Of a DNA stretch of 64,000 nucleotides, positions 52,368 through 60,298 are shown piece by piece. The stretch covers positions 2,542,001-2,606,000 of the forward strand of contig NZ_CP087134.1 of the NCBI RefSeq assembly GCF_020911925.1. Reading direction: 5' to 3'. Origin of the DNA: Flavobacterium cupriresistens. GTDB lineage: Bacteria > Bacteroidota > Bacteroidia > Flavobacteriales > Flavobacteriaceae. A program made the position numbers and the translations under genes. Under the pieces are notes generated by a model. It did not search any database. It was not told the origin of the DNA and saw only the letters and a list, made by a program, of their open reading frames with translations. Position 1 is the first letter of the stretch. Every line of letters starts with the position of its first letter.

Positions 52368-53684
52368 TTATAAAAATTCTCCGTGTTGAGAGATGTCCAA
52401 ACCTAGTTCTTCTTTTTCTTCCGTAACTCTTAGCGGAGTGATTTTATTTACAACGAAAAATAGTACATATGAACCTACAAAAGCAAAAAGCGAAACTACT
52501 ATTAAAGCAGTTAATTGGTTTATGAACAAGGTAGGTGAACCGAAAATTAGGCCTTGATTATCTCCAACTGCCGGATTGATTGCTTTAGAAGCGAAAACTC
52601 CGGTTAATAACATTCCTACCATACCACCTACACCGTGGCAGGCAAAAACATCCAATGCATCATCGATTTTACCTTTAGGAAATTTGCTGACAACAAGGTT
52701 ACTCACAATAGCAGCAAAAAGACCAATAAAGATAGCATGCGGAATGCTTACAAAACCGGCAGCAGGTGTAATGGCAACAAGTCCTACCACAGCTCCGATA
52801 CAAGCTCCCAAAGCAGATAATTTATGACCTAGAATTTTGTCAAGGAAAACCCAAGCCATTGCGGCAGCGGCAGCGGCGACAGTTGTGGTTCCTAAAGCCT
52901 GTACTGCTAGTCCGTTTGCGCCTAAAGCTGAACCGGCATTAAAACCAAACCATCCAAACCACAATAAACCAGTCCCTAATAATACATAGGTAATTCTTGC
53001 AGGATTTACTTTTTGAATTTTTCTTTTGCCTAAAAAGATGGCTCCTGCCAATGCAGCCCAGCCGGCACTCATATGTACAACTGTTCCTCCGGCGAAGTCT
53101 AATACGCCCATCTTAAAGAAAATACCTTCCGGGTGCCAAGTCATGTGGCACAATGGGGCATATATAAGTAATATGAATAAAACCATGAATAATAAGTAAG
53201 CCCAGAAACGTACGCGTTCTGCAAAAGCACCTGTAATTAAAGCAGGGGTTATGATGGCAAACTTAGCCTGAAATAATGCGAATAACATAAAAGGAATCGT
53301 AGGAGCAAGACTCCATGCGGTATTAGTACCAACCCCCTGAAAGAATAAATTAGGCATTGGATCACCGATAATTCCTCCAATAGTTGGCCCAAATGCCAGC
53401 CCAAAAGCAACGAAAACCCATAGGAGAGTAACAATAACCATGGCCATAAAACTTTGTAGCATGGTGCTGATTACGTTTTTCTTACCGACCATGCCTCCGT
53501 AGAAAAATCCTAATCCAGGTGTCATAAGCAATACAAAGGCAGTTGCTACAATCATCCAGGCTGTATCTCCTGTATCAAACTTTACAGCTTCAGCAGGAAT
53601 TGGGTTATCTGATAGCATAAAATTCGAGACAAAGGTTAGTACTAAAATAGTGATAAGAATCACACTTAAAATAATTTTTCGCAT
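52368..53684 (-). CDS. amt: Ammonium transporter Amt
   Basis: A 438-residue protein with eleven to twelve membrane helices. The N-terminus could be a first helix or signal. Amt marks are DTAWMIVATAFVLLMTPGLGFFYGGM, the first pore His in VVHMSAGWAALAGA, GWFGFNAGSA, and the second pore His in CHGVGGMVGMLLTG. It conducts ammonium or ammonia across the inner membrane. No glnB/glnK gene is adjacent, unlike many amt loci, so the PII protein must be elsewhere if used. It is the last host-type gene before the AT-rich islet to the right. I see no clear TAnnTTTG promoter upstream. Confidence 0.95.
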   Translation of the reverse strand: MRKIILSVILITILVLTFVSNFMLSDNPIPAEAVKFDTGDTAWMIVATAFVLLMTPGLGFFYGGMVGKKNVISTMLQSFMAMVIVTLLWVFVAFGLAFGPTIGGIIGDPMPNLFFQGVGTNTAWSLAPTIPFMLFALFQAKFAIITPALITGAFAERVRFWAYLLFMVLFILLIYAPLCHMTWHPEGIFFKMGVLDFAGGTVVHMSAGWAALAGAIFLGKRKIQKVNPARITYVLLGTGLLWFGWFGFNAGSALGANGLAVQALGTTTVAAAAAAMAWVFLDKILGHKLSALGACIGAVVGLVAITPAAGFVSIPHAIFIGLFAAIVSNLVVSKFPKGKIDDALDVFACHGVGGMVGMLLTGVFASKAINPAVGDNQGLIFGSPTLFINQLTALIVVSLFAFVGSYVLFFVVNKITPLRVTEEKEELGLDISQHGEFL

Positions 53685-54444
53685 AGTTAATTCGTTTTAA
53701 ATTTTTTATAAAAATATAAAATGATTCAATACCCGTATAAAAAATAGGGTCATGCTCTTTATTTTTGCTAATTTTTTATTTTGACCCCCTGTTTTTTAGC
53801 GTATAATCTTTATGAGGTGGTGAAATTTTCAATTTGTTAATTTGAAAGCTACGAAATGAAGTGTATTGAGGTGATCTTAACATAAAATGAGAGAAATAAT
53901 CTGACTTTAAATCTTTTTGCGTAGAAATCTTTAATAGTTTTTCTGCAAAAATGATTTTTTTAAATAAAGTATTAGATAAAACACATCAAAGATATATAAC
54001 AGGTAAAATAGTTGCAAATAAAGGATTTACAATTGTTTTTCGTTTTTTGGTATAGCAGTTAAAAGCAGGAAGAAGCAAGGGATTAGAAAAGTTAGGCTAC
54101 TAAATCGTTACTTTTAAAAACCCCTGAATTATTTACAATTTGCTGTTTTTAAGATTATTGTGTTGTTTTTCGTATTGTTTCCCAGCTCGATAAATTTTAA
54201 TTCTAACATTAAGAAATTGTGAGTTATGGAAACGACATAAAGATCAACATTTAAGATACTATTCTACCTTAAAAAGTATGCACAGAGAGTTGGGGAATAT
54301 TTATATTGTTACTTTATGGGAAGTATATTAACAAGTATAATTAACACGATAATTTTGTATTTCTAATCGATTTCAAAAGAATAAATATTGCCTTAATTTG
54401 TATATTTACTGTTTTGTGAAAAATAGTTTTCTCATACTAAACAA
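53685..54444. other. 760-bp AT-rich gene-free spacer, left flank of the primase-helicase islet
   Basis: Very AT-rich, with no open frame I would call a gene. It contains ACTAAATCGTTACTT at 54099-54113, a 13-of-15 match to 58805-58819 on the other side of the islet, and a weak GGGTCA/TGACCC dyad at about 53750-53786. It may hold decayed DNA from the event that brought in the downstream genes; nothing else can be supported. Confidence 0.5.
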
Positions 54445-55455
54445 ATGCTTGTAAACCAATCTATAATATCAGATATAAAAACCATTGTTGCCCAGTCAAA
54501 AGACAAGGCAATCCGTTCCGTTGACCATCATCGAACGCTGATGTATTGGGATATTGGTAAACGTATTTTTGAAGAAGAACAAGAAGGAAAAGATCGTGCA
54601 GATTATGGTAAATACCTCACCGAATATATCGCAAATGAATTAGAACCCGAATATGGCAGTGGTTTTTCAAAAAGACAGATAGAACTGTTTCGGCAGTTCT
54701 ATCGTAATTTCCCAATTACGAATACACTGTATTCGCAATTGAGTTGGAGCCAATATAAATTACTCATAAGGATTGATAATCAAGATAAAATAGCTTTTTA
54801 TATTGCCGAAACGGTAAAGAATAATTGGACAGTAAGGCAGTTGGAAAGGCAAATTTATAGCAGTTTGTATGAGCGCCTTTTATTGAGTAATGATAAAGAA
54901 AATGTATTGGCAGTAGCCCAAAATGAAAAACAACCTTCCGATGCTAAAGAAATTATTAAAGACCCGATGTATTTGGAGTTTTTGGGGTTAAAAAGAGAAG
55001 CGTCATACTACGAAAAGGACTTAGAAAGTGCCATTATCACACATTTGCAAGACTTTTTATTGGAATTGGGTAACGGGTTTTCTTTTGTAGCAAGGCAGAA
55101 AAGAATACATATTGATGGCGATGAGTTTTTTGTAGACTTGGTATTTTACAATCGTCTTTTGCAATGTTTTGTAATTATTGAAATCAAAACACATAAACTA
55201 ACGCATCAAGATATTGGTCAATTGCAGATGTATGTGAATTATTATGACCGCATAGAAATATTACCTCACGAAAACCCAACCATTGGTATTTTACTCTGTG
55301 CAAATAAAAATGATGCGGTAGTAAAATTCACGCTACCAGAAGAGCAAAAACAAATTATTACCAGCCAGTATACACTTTACCTGCCAACTGAAAAACAGCT
55401 TTTGGATGAGGTAAATAAAGAGCTGGAGAGTTTTGAAGAGAAGGATAGCGATTAA
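54445..55455 (+). CDS. YhcG-family PDDEXK nuclease (DUF1016)
   Basis: A 336-residue protein. The N-terminal DUF1016 part (about 10-150) is helical: YWDIGKRIFEEEQEGKDRADYGKYLTEYIANEL and GSGFSKRQIELFRQFY. The C-terminal PD-(D/E)XK nuclease (about 170-320) has FVDLVFYNR (D231) and CFVIIEIKTH (E246, K248), followed by IGQLQMYVNYYDR, the expected Q-x3-Y helix. YhcG-type proteins are nucleases often found in restriction and other defence islands. The gene starts with ATG after the long AT-rich gap and stands 155 bp upstream of the primase-helicase gene on the same strand, suggesting a two-gene unit. All catalytic residues are present. Confidence 0.92.
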   Translation: MLVNQSIISDIKTIVAQSKDKAIRSVDHHRTLMYWDIGKRIFEEEQEGKDRADYGKYLTEYIANELEPEYGSGFSKRQIELFRQFYRNFPITNTLYSQLSWSQYKLLIRIDNQDKIAFYIAETVKNNWTVRQLERQIYSSLYERLLLSNDKENVLAVAQNEKQPSDAKEIIKDPMYLEFLGLKREASYYEKDLESAIITHLQDFLLELGNGFSFVARQKRIHIDGDEFFVDLVFYNRLLQCFVIIEIKTHKLTHQDIGQLQMYVNYYDRIEILPHENPTIGILLCANKNDAVVKFTLPEEQKQIITSQYTLYLPTEKQLLDEVNKELESFEEKDSD

Positions 55456-55477
55456 AATGAATTAAAAAGACATTTAA

Positions 55478-55621
55478 ATATATTACTACTCACGACCCAT
55501 CAGAATATTTCAGAGGGATTTAGCAAATATTGGTAATAAAACGGACATTGAAGAAATTGTAAAAATCATTAACGAAGTAATCTTAAAACAACATTACGGC
55601 TTGACGAATCTTGATAAATAA
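55478..55621 (+). other. Short open frame between nuclease and primase-helicase (possible gene remnant)
   Basis: A stop-to-stop frame of 47 codons with no start codon. Its second half looks protein-like (NKTDIEEIVKIINEVIL, then KQHYGLTNLDK, stop at 55619-55621). It could be the C-terminal stub of a lost gene between the two islet genes, or chance. I do not recognise the family. Confidence 0.3.
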
Positions 55622-55718
55622 GGGAAATAGAGTTAGCTCACAGCATTTGGAGAAAACTGTCGAGATCCAACCAAGATTGAGAAGAGTAGTAGATAAACCA
55701 CAAAGAAGAAAATTAGTA

Positions 55719-58685
55719 ATGATGAATGAGTTTACTCCCAACGACATCAATCAGTTCCGTTCCTTATTCAAAGGTCGTGAAGACGTATTTGCCATTCGTT
55801 GGGAAAAATCAGGAAAATCAGGTTATATGCCTGCCTATCAATACGACCTATATCATTATCGGGTACATAAAATGAATGGTGGAACTTTTCAAAATTATCC
55901 ACATAAAACTTATTTGCCACTTAGTGACAATGAGATCCGAAAACATTTAAACGGTATTCAGCAAATTGGTGTATATCCTTTGTTGCAAGACAATACTTCT
56001 GGGTTTTTAGTAGCTGATTTTGATAAACAAAACTGGAATGAAGAATCGGTAGACTTCTTAAACACCTGTAAAGAGAAAAATATCCCTGCTTATTTAGAAC
56101 GCTCCCGTTCTGGAAATGGTGGACACGTTTGGATTTTTTTTGGGAACCTTTATCCTGCAATCCGAAGCCGAAAAATTTTCATTTCTATTTTGGAACAATC
56201 AGGAGCATTCTCAATGTTTGATAAAGGTTCCAGTTTTGACCGACTGTTTCCTAATCAGGATTTTCTTTCGGGTAAAGGTTTAGGCAATTTAATTGCTCTG
56301 CCATTTTTCAAGCCAGCAATGGAAAATGGAAATAGTTGCTTTGTCAATCCAGAAACTTTCGAACCTTATTCAAATCAATGGCAATTTTTGAATGAAATTG
56401 AAAGAGTTTCGATTGACGTATTGGATCAATTGTATCAAGAAATTTCAACAACCCATAATTTACCTATTCGCAAAAACACCAATGGTAAATTATCAATTAC
56501 ACTCCAACAAAATATTCGTGTTAAAAGAAACGGACTGGTTACTCCATTAATCAATTTCCTGAAAGAAGAATTGAATTTTGCGAATTCAGAATTCTTTATC
56601 AAGAAGAAATTAGGTAAAAATACTTTTGGAACAGAACGGTATTTTAAACTCGTTGAAGAAACAGAAAATGAAATTATCATTCCAAGAGGCTTTATCGGGA
56701 AATTACTTCGGTTTTGCAAAGAACAAAAATTGGATTTTGATTTTCAAGACCAGCGAAAATTGAAAGAGGAAATCACTATTACATTCAATGCTGTTCTACG
56801 AATTCATCAAGAAAAGATTATTGAAGCTGTTTCAAAAAAGGATTTTGGAGTTATCGTTGCTCCGCCTGGTTCGGGCAAAACAATTATGGGATTGAAAATT
56901 ATTGCAGAGAAAAAACAAGCAGCTTTAATCGTTGTCCACCGCAAACAACTACTGGAACAATGGCAAGAACGAGTTCAAGCATTTCTTGGAATTCCTAAAC
57001 ACGAAATCGGGATTATCGGTCAAGGGAAGGCTAAAATTGGAAAGCAAGTCACAATCGCTACCATTCAAAGTTTACCAAAACAAATTGAGCAAATCAAAAA
57101 CCAATTCGGAACAATTCTAGTGGATGAATGTCATCATATCCCTGCGGAAACATTTCGTAATACGATTGAAAAGCTGAAAACGTTTCATTTGTATGGTTTG
57201 ACAGCAACACCATTCAGAAAATACAATGACGATAAGCTTATTTTTGCTTATTTGGGCGATGTGATTTCAGAAGTATTGACCATAGAAATTGAAAAATTCA
57301 AACACGCTCAAATTATTGTCAGAAACACCAATTTGGATGTTCCTTTCAATTCTAAAACAGATAATTTTGAAATTCTTTCAAAGATTTTAGTTCACGATTC
57401 AGAACGTAATAAACTCATTCTGGAAGATATAAAAAAGGAACTTTCGTACGGAAAAAGAATTACTATTATTACAGAAAGAAAAGAGCATATTGATACGCTT
57501 TACCTTTTTCTGAAACAATCTTACGAAGTTATTACCCTAAGCGGAGATGATTCAGACAACAATAAAAAATCCAAATGGCAGGCTTTACAACAAGGCAATT
57601 TTGAGGTATTGATAACCACGGGACAATATTTTGGAGAAGGTTCGGATTTATCCAATATCAGTTCCTTGTTTTTGGTTTATCCTTTTTCTTTCAAAGGTAA
57701 ACTGATTCAATATATAGGTCGTGTGCAACGCTCGGAAATCAATCCGACAATCTATGATTATCGAGACATAAAAATTGATTACCTAAACAAACTATTTTTA
57801 AAGAGAAACGCGTATTATAGTCAGATAGTTAGGCAAGCAAGTTTGTTTGATGAGCCAACCGAACTTATTCCAGAAAGACAAAATTTAATCATTGAAAAAC
57901 AAATCAAAATAGCGATAGAAGATTTGGATTTTAGATATGGTAATGTTGGTTTTGAATACATTGATAAAGAAAGCAACCAACGTTTTGACTTTGAAATTGA
58001 AAACGAAGAATTCAGACCTGAATTTGGAGTGTTGAAGCCTTATTTTATAAAGGTTTTAAAATCAAAATCTGTTGCGATTAATATTTATGCTGAAATAGAA
58101 AGCGGAGTAATCTTATCACAATTAGCAACTTCTGCCGATATTGAGAACATCAATAAAGAAATGGTTGAAAGTGTGAAATTTGAGTTTTTGAACAAAAGTT
58201 TCGTCGGTCAGATTCCGACATCGAAACAAAATATTTTTACAACAAACGAACTTCCAAATAATCAAAATATTTACACCAATGCTGAAAGTATTTTGATGGA
58301 TTTGTTAAAAGGAAAACAACACAAACACTCCAAACACATTCAGTTTTTGGCTGACAGGCACGAACGAAACGTAATGAAGTTACGGTTTGTTTTACAGCCG
58401 TTTTCATTTGTGTTTTTAATTGCAGGAGAACAGAATTATCACATCATTTTAGAAACTTTAGATACCGAGGAAGCAACCTATATTTGGCATACAGATAAAA
58501 AAAAATCTGCACTGATTGACATCATAAAACAAATCGAAAAAGAACTAACAATCATAAGAGAAAAAGGACGACAAGTCTATTTGGAAACCAATCCACAAAA
58601 TTTTTCAAGAATTGTTCATGATTATTCAGACGACAATAAAGGATTTATAATTTGGAAAGGATTGCTGGAAGAACGGATAATCTAA
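55719..58685 (+). CDS. TOTE-type archaeo-eukaryotic primase fused to SF2 helicase
   Basis: I prefer the start at the ATG at 55719 (MMNEFTPNDINQF); an in-frame TTG at 55611 would add 36 residues. Numbers below are from that TTG. Residues about 40-280 match the TOTE conflict-system primase (AEP) domain: FLVADFDKQNW gives the catalytic DxD (136-138), SGNGGHVWIFF the S-G-x-G-x-H motif (167-177), and NLIALPFF follows. Residues about 395-715 are an SF2 helicase: Walker A APPGSGKT (417-424), VDECHH (504-509), GLTATPFR (529-536) and motif VI QYIGRVQRS (700-708). The C-terminal 300 residues are not recognised. The partner gene is a YhcG-like nuclease. A role in mobile-element defence is inferred from family and context. 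Confidence 0.87.
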   Translation: MMNEFTPNDINQFRSLFKGREDVFAIRWEKSGKSGYMPAYQYDLYHYRVHKMNGGTFQNYPHKTYLPLSDNEIRKHLNGIQQIGVYPLLQDNTSGFLVADFDKQNWNEESVDFLNTCKEKNIPAYLERSRSGNGGHVWIFFGNLYPAIRSRKIFISILEQSGAFSMFDKGSSFDRLFPNQDFLSGKGLGNLIALPFFKPAMENGNSCFVNPETFEPYSNQWQFLNEIERVSIDVLDQLYQEISTTHNLPIRKNTNGKLSITLQQNIRVKRNGLVTPLINFLKEELNFANSEFFIKKKLGKNTFGTERYFKLVEETENEIIIPRGFIGKLLRFCKEQKLDFDFQDQRKLKEEITITFNAVLRIHQEKIIEAVSKKDFGVIVAPPGSGKTIMGLKIIAEKKQAALIVVHRKQLLEQWQERVQAFLGIPKHEIGIIGQGKAKIGKQVTIATIQSLPKQIEQIKNQFGTILVDECHHIPAETFRNTIEKLKTFHLYGLTATPFRKYNDDKLIFAYLGDVISEVLTIEIEKFKHAQIIVRNTNLDVPFNSKTDNFEILSKILVHDSERNKLILEDIKKELSYGKRITIITERKEHIDTLYLFLKQSYEVITLSGDDSDNNKKSKWQALQQGNFEVLITTGQYFGEGSDLSNISSLFLVYPFSFKGKLIQYIGRVQRSEINPTIYDYRDIKIDYLNKLFLKRNAYYSQIVRQASLFDEPTELIPERQNLIIEKQIKIAIEDLDFRYGNVGFEYIDKESNQRFDFEIENEEFRPEFGVLKPYFIKVLKSKSVAINIYAEIESGVILSQLATSADIENINKEMVESVKFEFLNKSFVGQIPTSKQNIFTTNELPNNQNIYTNAESILMDLLKGKQHKHSKHIQFLADRHERNVMKLRFVLQPFSFVFLIAGEQNYHIILETLDTEEATYIWHTDKKKSALIDIIKQIEKELTIIREKGRQVYLETNPQNFSRIVHDYSDDNKGFIIWKGLLEERII

Positions 58686-58804
58686 GAAATAGCAATTTAC
58701 ACGAGTGATTGGGTAATAATTTGGAAACGATATTTTATAGTACACTATCATTTTTACTATGAACTAACGGAAATACGTTGAAAAGCAAAGCAATAAGCAC
58801 CGTT

Positions 58805-58819
58805 ACCAAATCGTTACCT
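58805..58819. repeat. Candidate right boundary repeat of the primase-helicase islet
   Basis: ACCAAATCGTTACCT matches ACTAAATCGTTACTT at 54099-54113 in direct orientation at 13 of 15 positions, and contains part of a local CGTTACC-AAAT-CGTTACC double. It lies 120 bp after the primase-helicase stop. It could be an insertion footprint, but 13/15 in AT-rich DNA can arise by chance. Confidence 0.3.
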
Positions 58820-58895
58820 GACTTTTCTGGTAATCTTTATAAAAGCTTAGTATTCAATCGATACGACTTTTTTTTTGAAAACTTTTAAATAAAAA

Positions 58896-58925
58896 AAGCG
58901 CCAACTGATTTCTCAATTGGCGCTT
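58896..58925 (-). terminator. Rho-independent terminator of the amidohydrolase pair
   Basis: AAGCGCCAA at 58896-58904 pairs perfectly with TTGGCGCTT at 58917-58925. On the minus strand the stem is followed by seven T. It lies 23 bp after the stop of the amidohydrolase gene. Confidence 0.9.
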
Positions 58926-58947
58926 AAACTGATTAGAGTTAATCTAA

Positions 58948-60255
58948 TTATTTCTGATTGAATTTTGCTTTAAATTTATCATTCAATTTGGTTTGAAACG
59001 TTTCCAAATTAATTGTTCTTCCCTGAATAAAAGCAGCTGTCAGTTTGTTTGTTCTCATATCTAAAGCATCACCTTCAGAAATAAATAACGTGGCATCTTT
59101 ACCTGTTTCTAAGGTGCCACAGGTAGATTCAATGCCTAATAACTTGGCTGTATTTGAAGTTATCAACTGTAAAGCTTTCTCTTTATCTAAACCAAAAGCA
59201 GCACAAGTTCCTGCCAGGAAAGGCAGATTTCGTACACTCATACGTTCGTGATCTCCGCTGTTTTCAAGACCAACAATAATGCCTTTGTCTGTTAAGATCT
59301 TAGCCATTTTATAAGGCAGGTTTACATCCTGATCGTCGTTTGTCGGCATGTCATGAACACGTCTTAGTAATACACCAACATTATGTTTTTTCAATAAATC
59401 GGCTGATTTATAAGCTTCAAATCCACCCACAATAACAATCTTGTTAATTTGGTTGTTAAGGGCAAGTTGTATGGCGTCTATAATTTGTTTCTCTTCATCT
59501 GCATGTATGTAAAGCGTTTGTGTACCCTCAAAAAGAGCTTTGGTAGCTTCTAAAACTACATTCCTTTCTTTTGCAGGAGTTTGATTGTAAGCTTTAGCAT
59601 TGACCAAAAAAGCATTTATCTCTTCAACTTGTTTTGGATAGTCTTTGTTAGGTTCAATTACGCCCGGTTCAAACCAAGATCCTGATCTTTTAAAACTGGA
59701 AGGGAAATTAAGATGGATTCCATCATTTTCTTTTAAAATAGCATCTTGCCAACTCCATGCGTCTAATTGAACAACAGAAGAAGTACCTGAAATAGTGCCT
59801 CCTCGTGGCGTTATCTGCGCCATTAAAACACCGTTTGGACGTACGGTTTCAACCACTTTTGATTCTGAATTATAAGCAATAATACTTCTTACATTCGGGT
59901 TAAAACTTCCAATTTCTTCCATATCATCGGAAGATTTTACCGCATCAATTTCTACTAAACCCAAAGTAGAGTTTGGAGCGATAAAGCCCGGATAGATATG
60001 TTTGCCACTGGCATCGATCGTAGTGTCGTAGGCATCAGTAGCCAATCTTATCGTGGTGGCATCTGATACTAAAGTGATTTTGCCGTCTTTAAATCCAACG
60101 GCGCTGTTTTGAATCACAGTCCCGTCACCCAAGTGTGCTGTTGCGTTTAAAATTAAAATTGATTTTGTTTGTTTTGGCGCTGGTATTTGCTGTGCTTTTA
60201 TTTGAAATGATGCACAAAATAAGAGCAGCAATATATAGATGTTTTTATTTTTCAT
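58948..60255 (-). CDS. Exported amidohydrolase-superfamily protein lacking the HxH motif
   Basis: A 435-residue protein with a signal peptide (IYILLLLFCASFQIKAQ). The fold is that of imidazolonepropionase-like amidohydrolases: ILNATAHLGDGT at the start, DASGKHIYPGFI, GTCAAFGLDKEKALQLITSNTAKLLGIE and a final GTLETGKDATLFI. The metal-binding HxH that should follow PGFID is missing; the text reads PGFIAPNSTLGL, so the first metal site is lost. It is likely non-hydrolytic or uses another mechanism. It ends at a clear terminator and starts 43 bp after the 998-residue relative upstream, so they form an operon. It resembles the N-terminal half of that protein. Confidence 0.83.
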   Translation of the reverse strand: MKNKNIYILLLLFCASFQIKAQQIPAPKQTKSILILNATAHLGDGTVIQNSAVGFKDGKITLVSDATTIRLATDAYDTTIDASGKHIYPGFIAPNSTLGLVEIDAVKSSDDMEEIGSFNPNVRSIIAYNSESKVVETVRPNGVLMAQITPRGGTISGTSSVVQLDAWSWQDAILKENDGIHLNFPSSFKRSGSWFEPGVIEPNKDYPKQVEEINAFLVNAKAYNQTPAKERNVVLEATKALFEGTQTLYIHADEEKQIIDAIQLALNNQINKIVIVGGFEAYKSADLLKKHNVGVLLRRVHDMPTNDDQDVNLPYKMAKILTDKGIIVGLENSGDHERMSVRNLPFLAGTCAAFGLDKEKALQLITSNTAKLLGIESTCGTLETGKDATLFISEGDALDMRTNKLTAAFIQGRTINLETFQTKLNDKFKAKFNQK

Positions 60256-60298
60256 TTTATCTGTTTTTAACTTTACAAGTTTTTTAAAGGTGCTTTGA

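Noticed and set aside
53745..53790. GGGTCA/TGACCC dyad upstream of amt as a terminator or operator
   Set aside because: Only six paired bases with a long loop, and the word also occurs near the integrase by chance; not enough support.
55611..55718. TTG at 55611 as start of the primase-helicase
   Set aside because: It would add 36 basic residues unlike the family, and a pair of ATG codons at 55719/55722 directly precedes the conserved domain. It remains possible.
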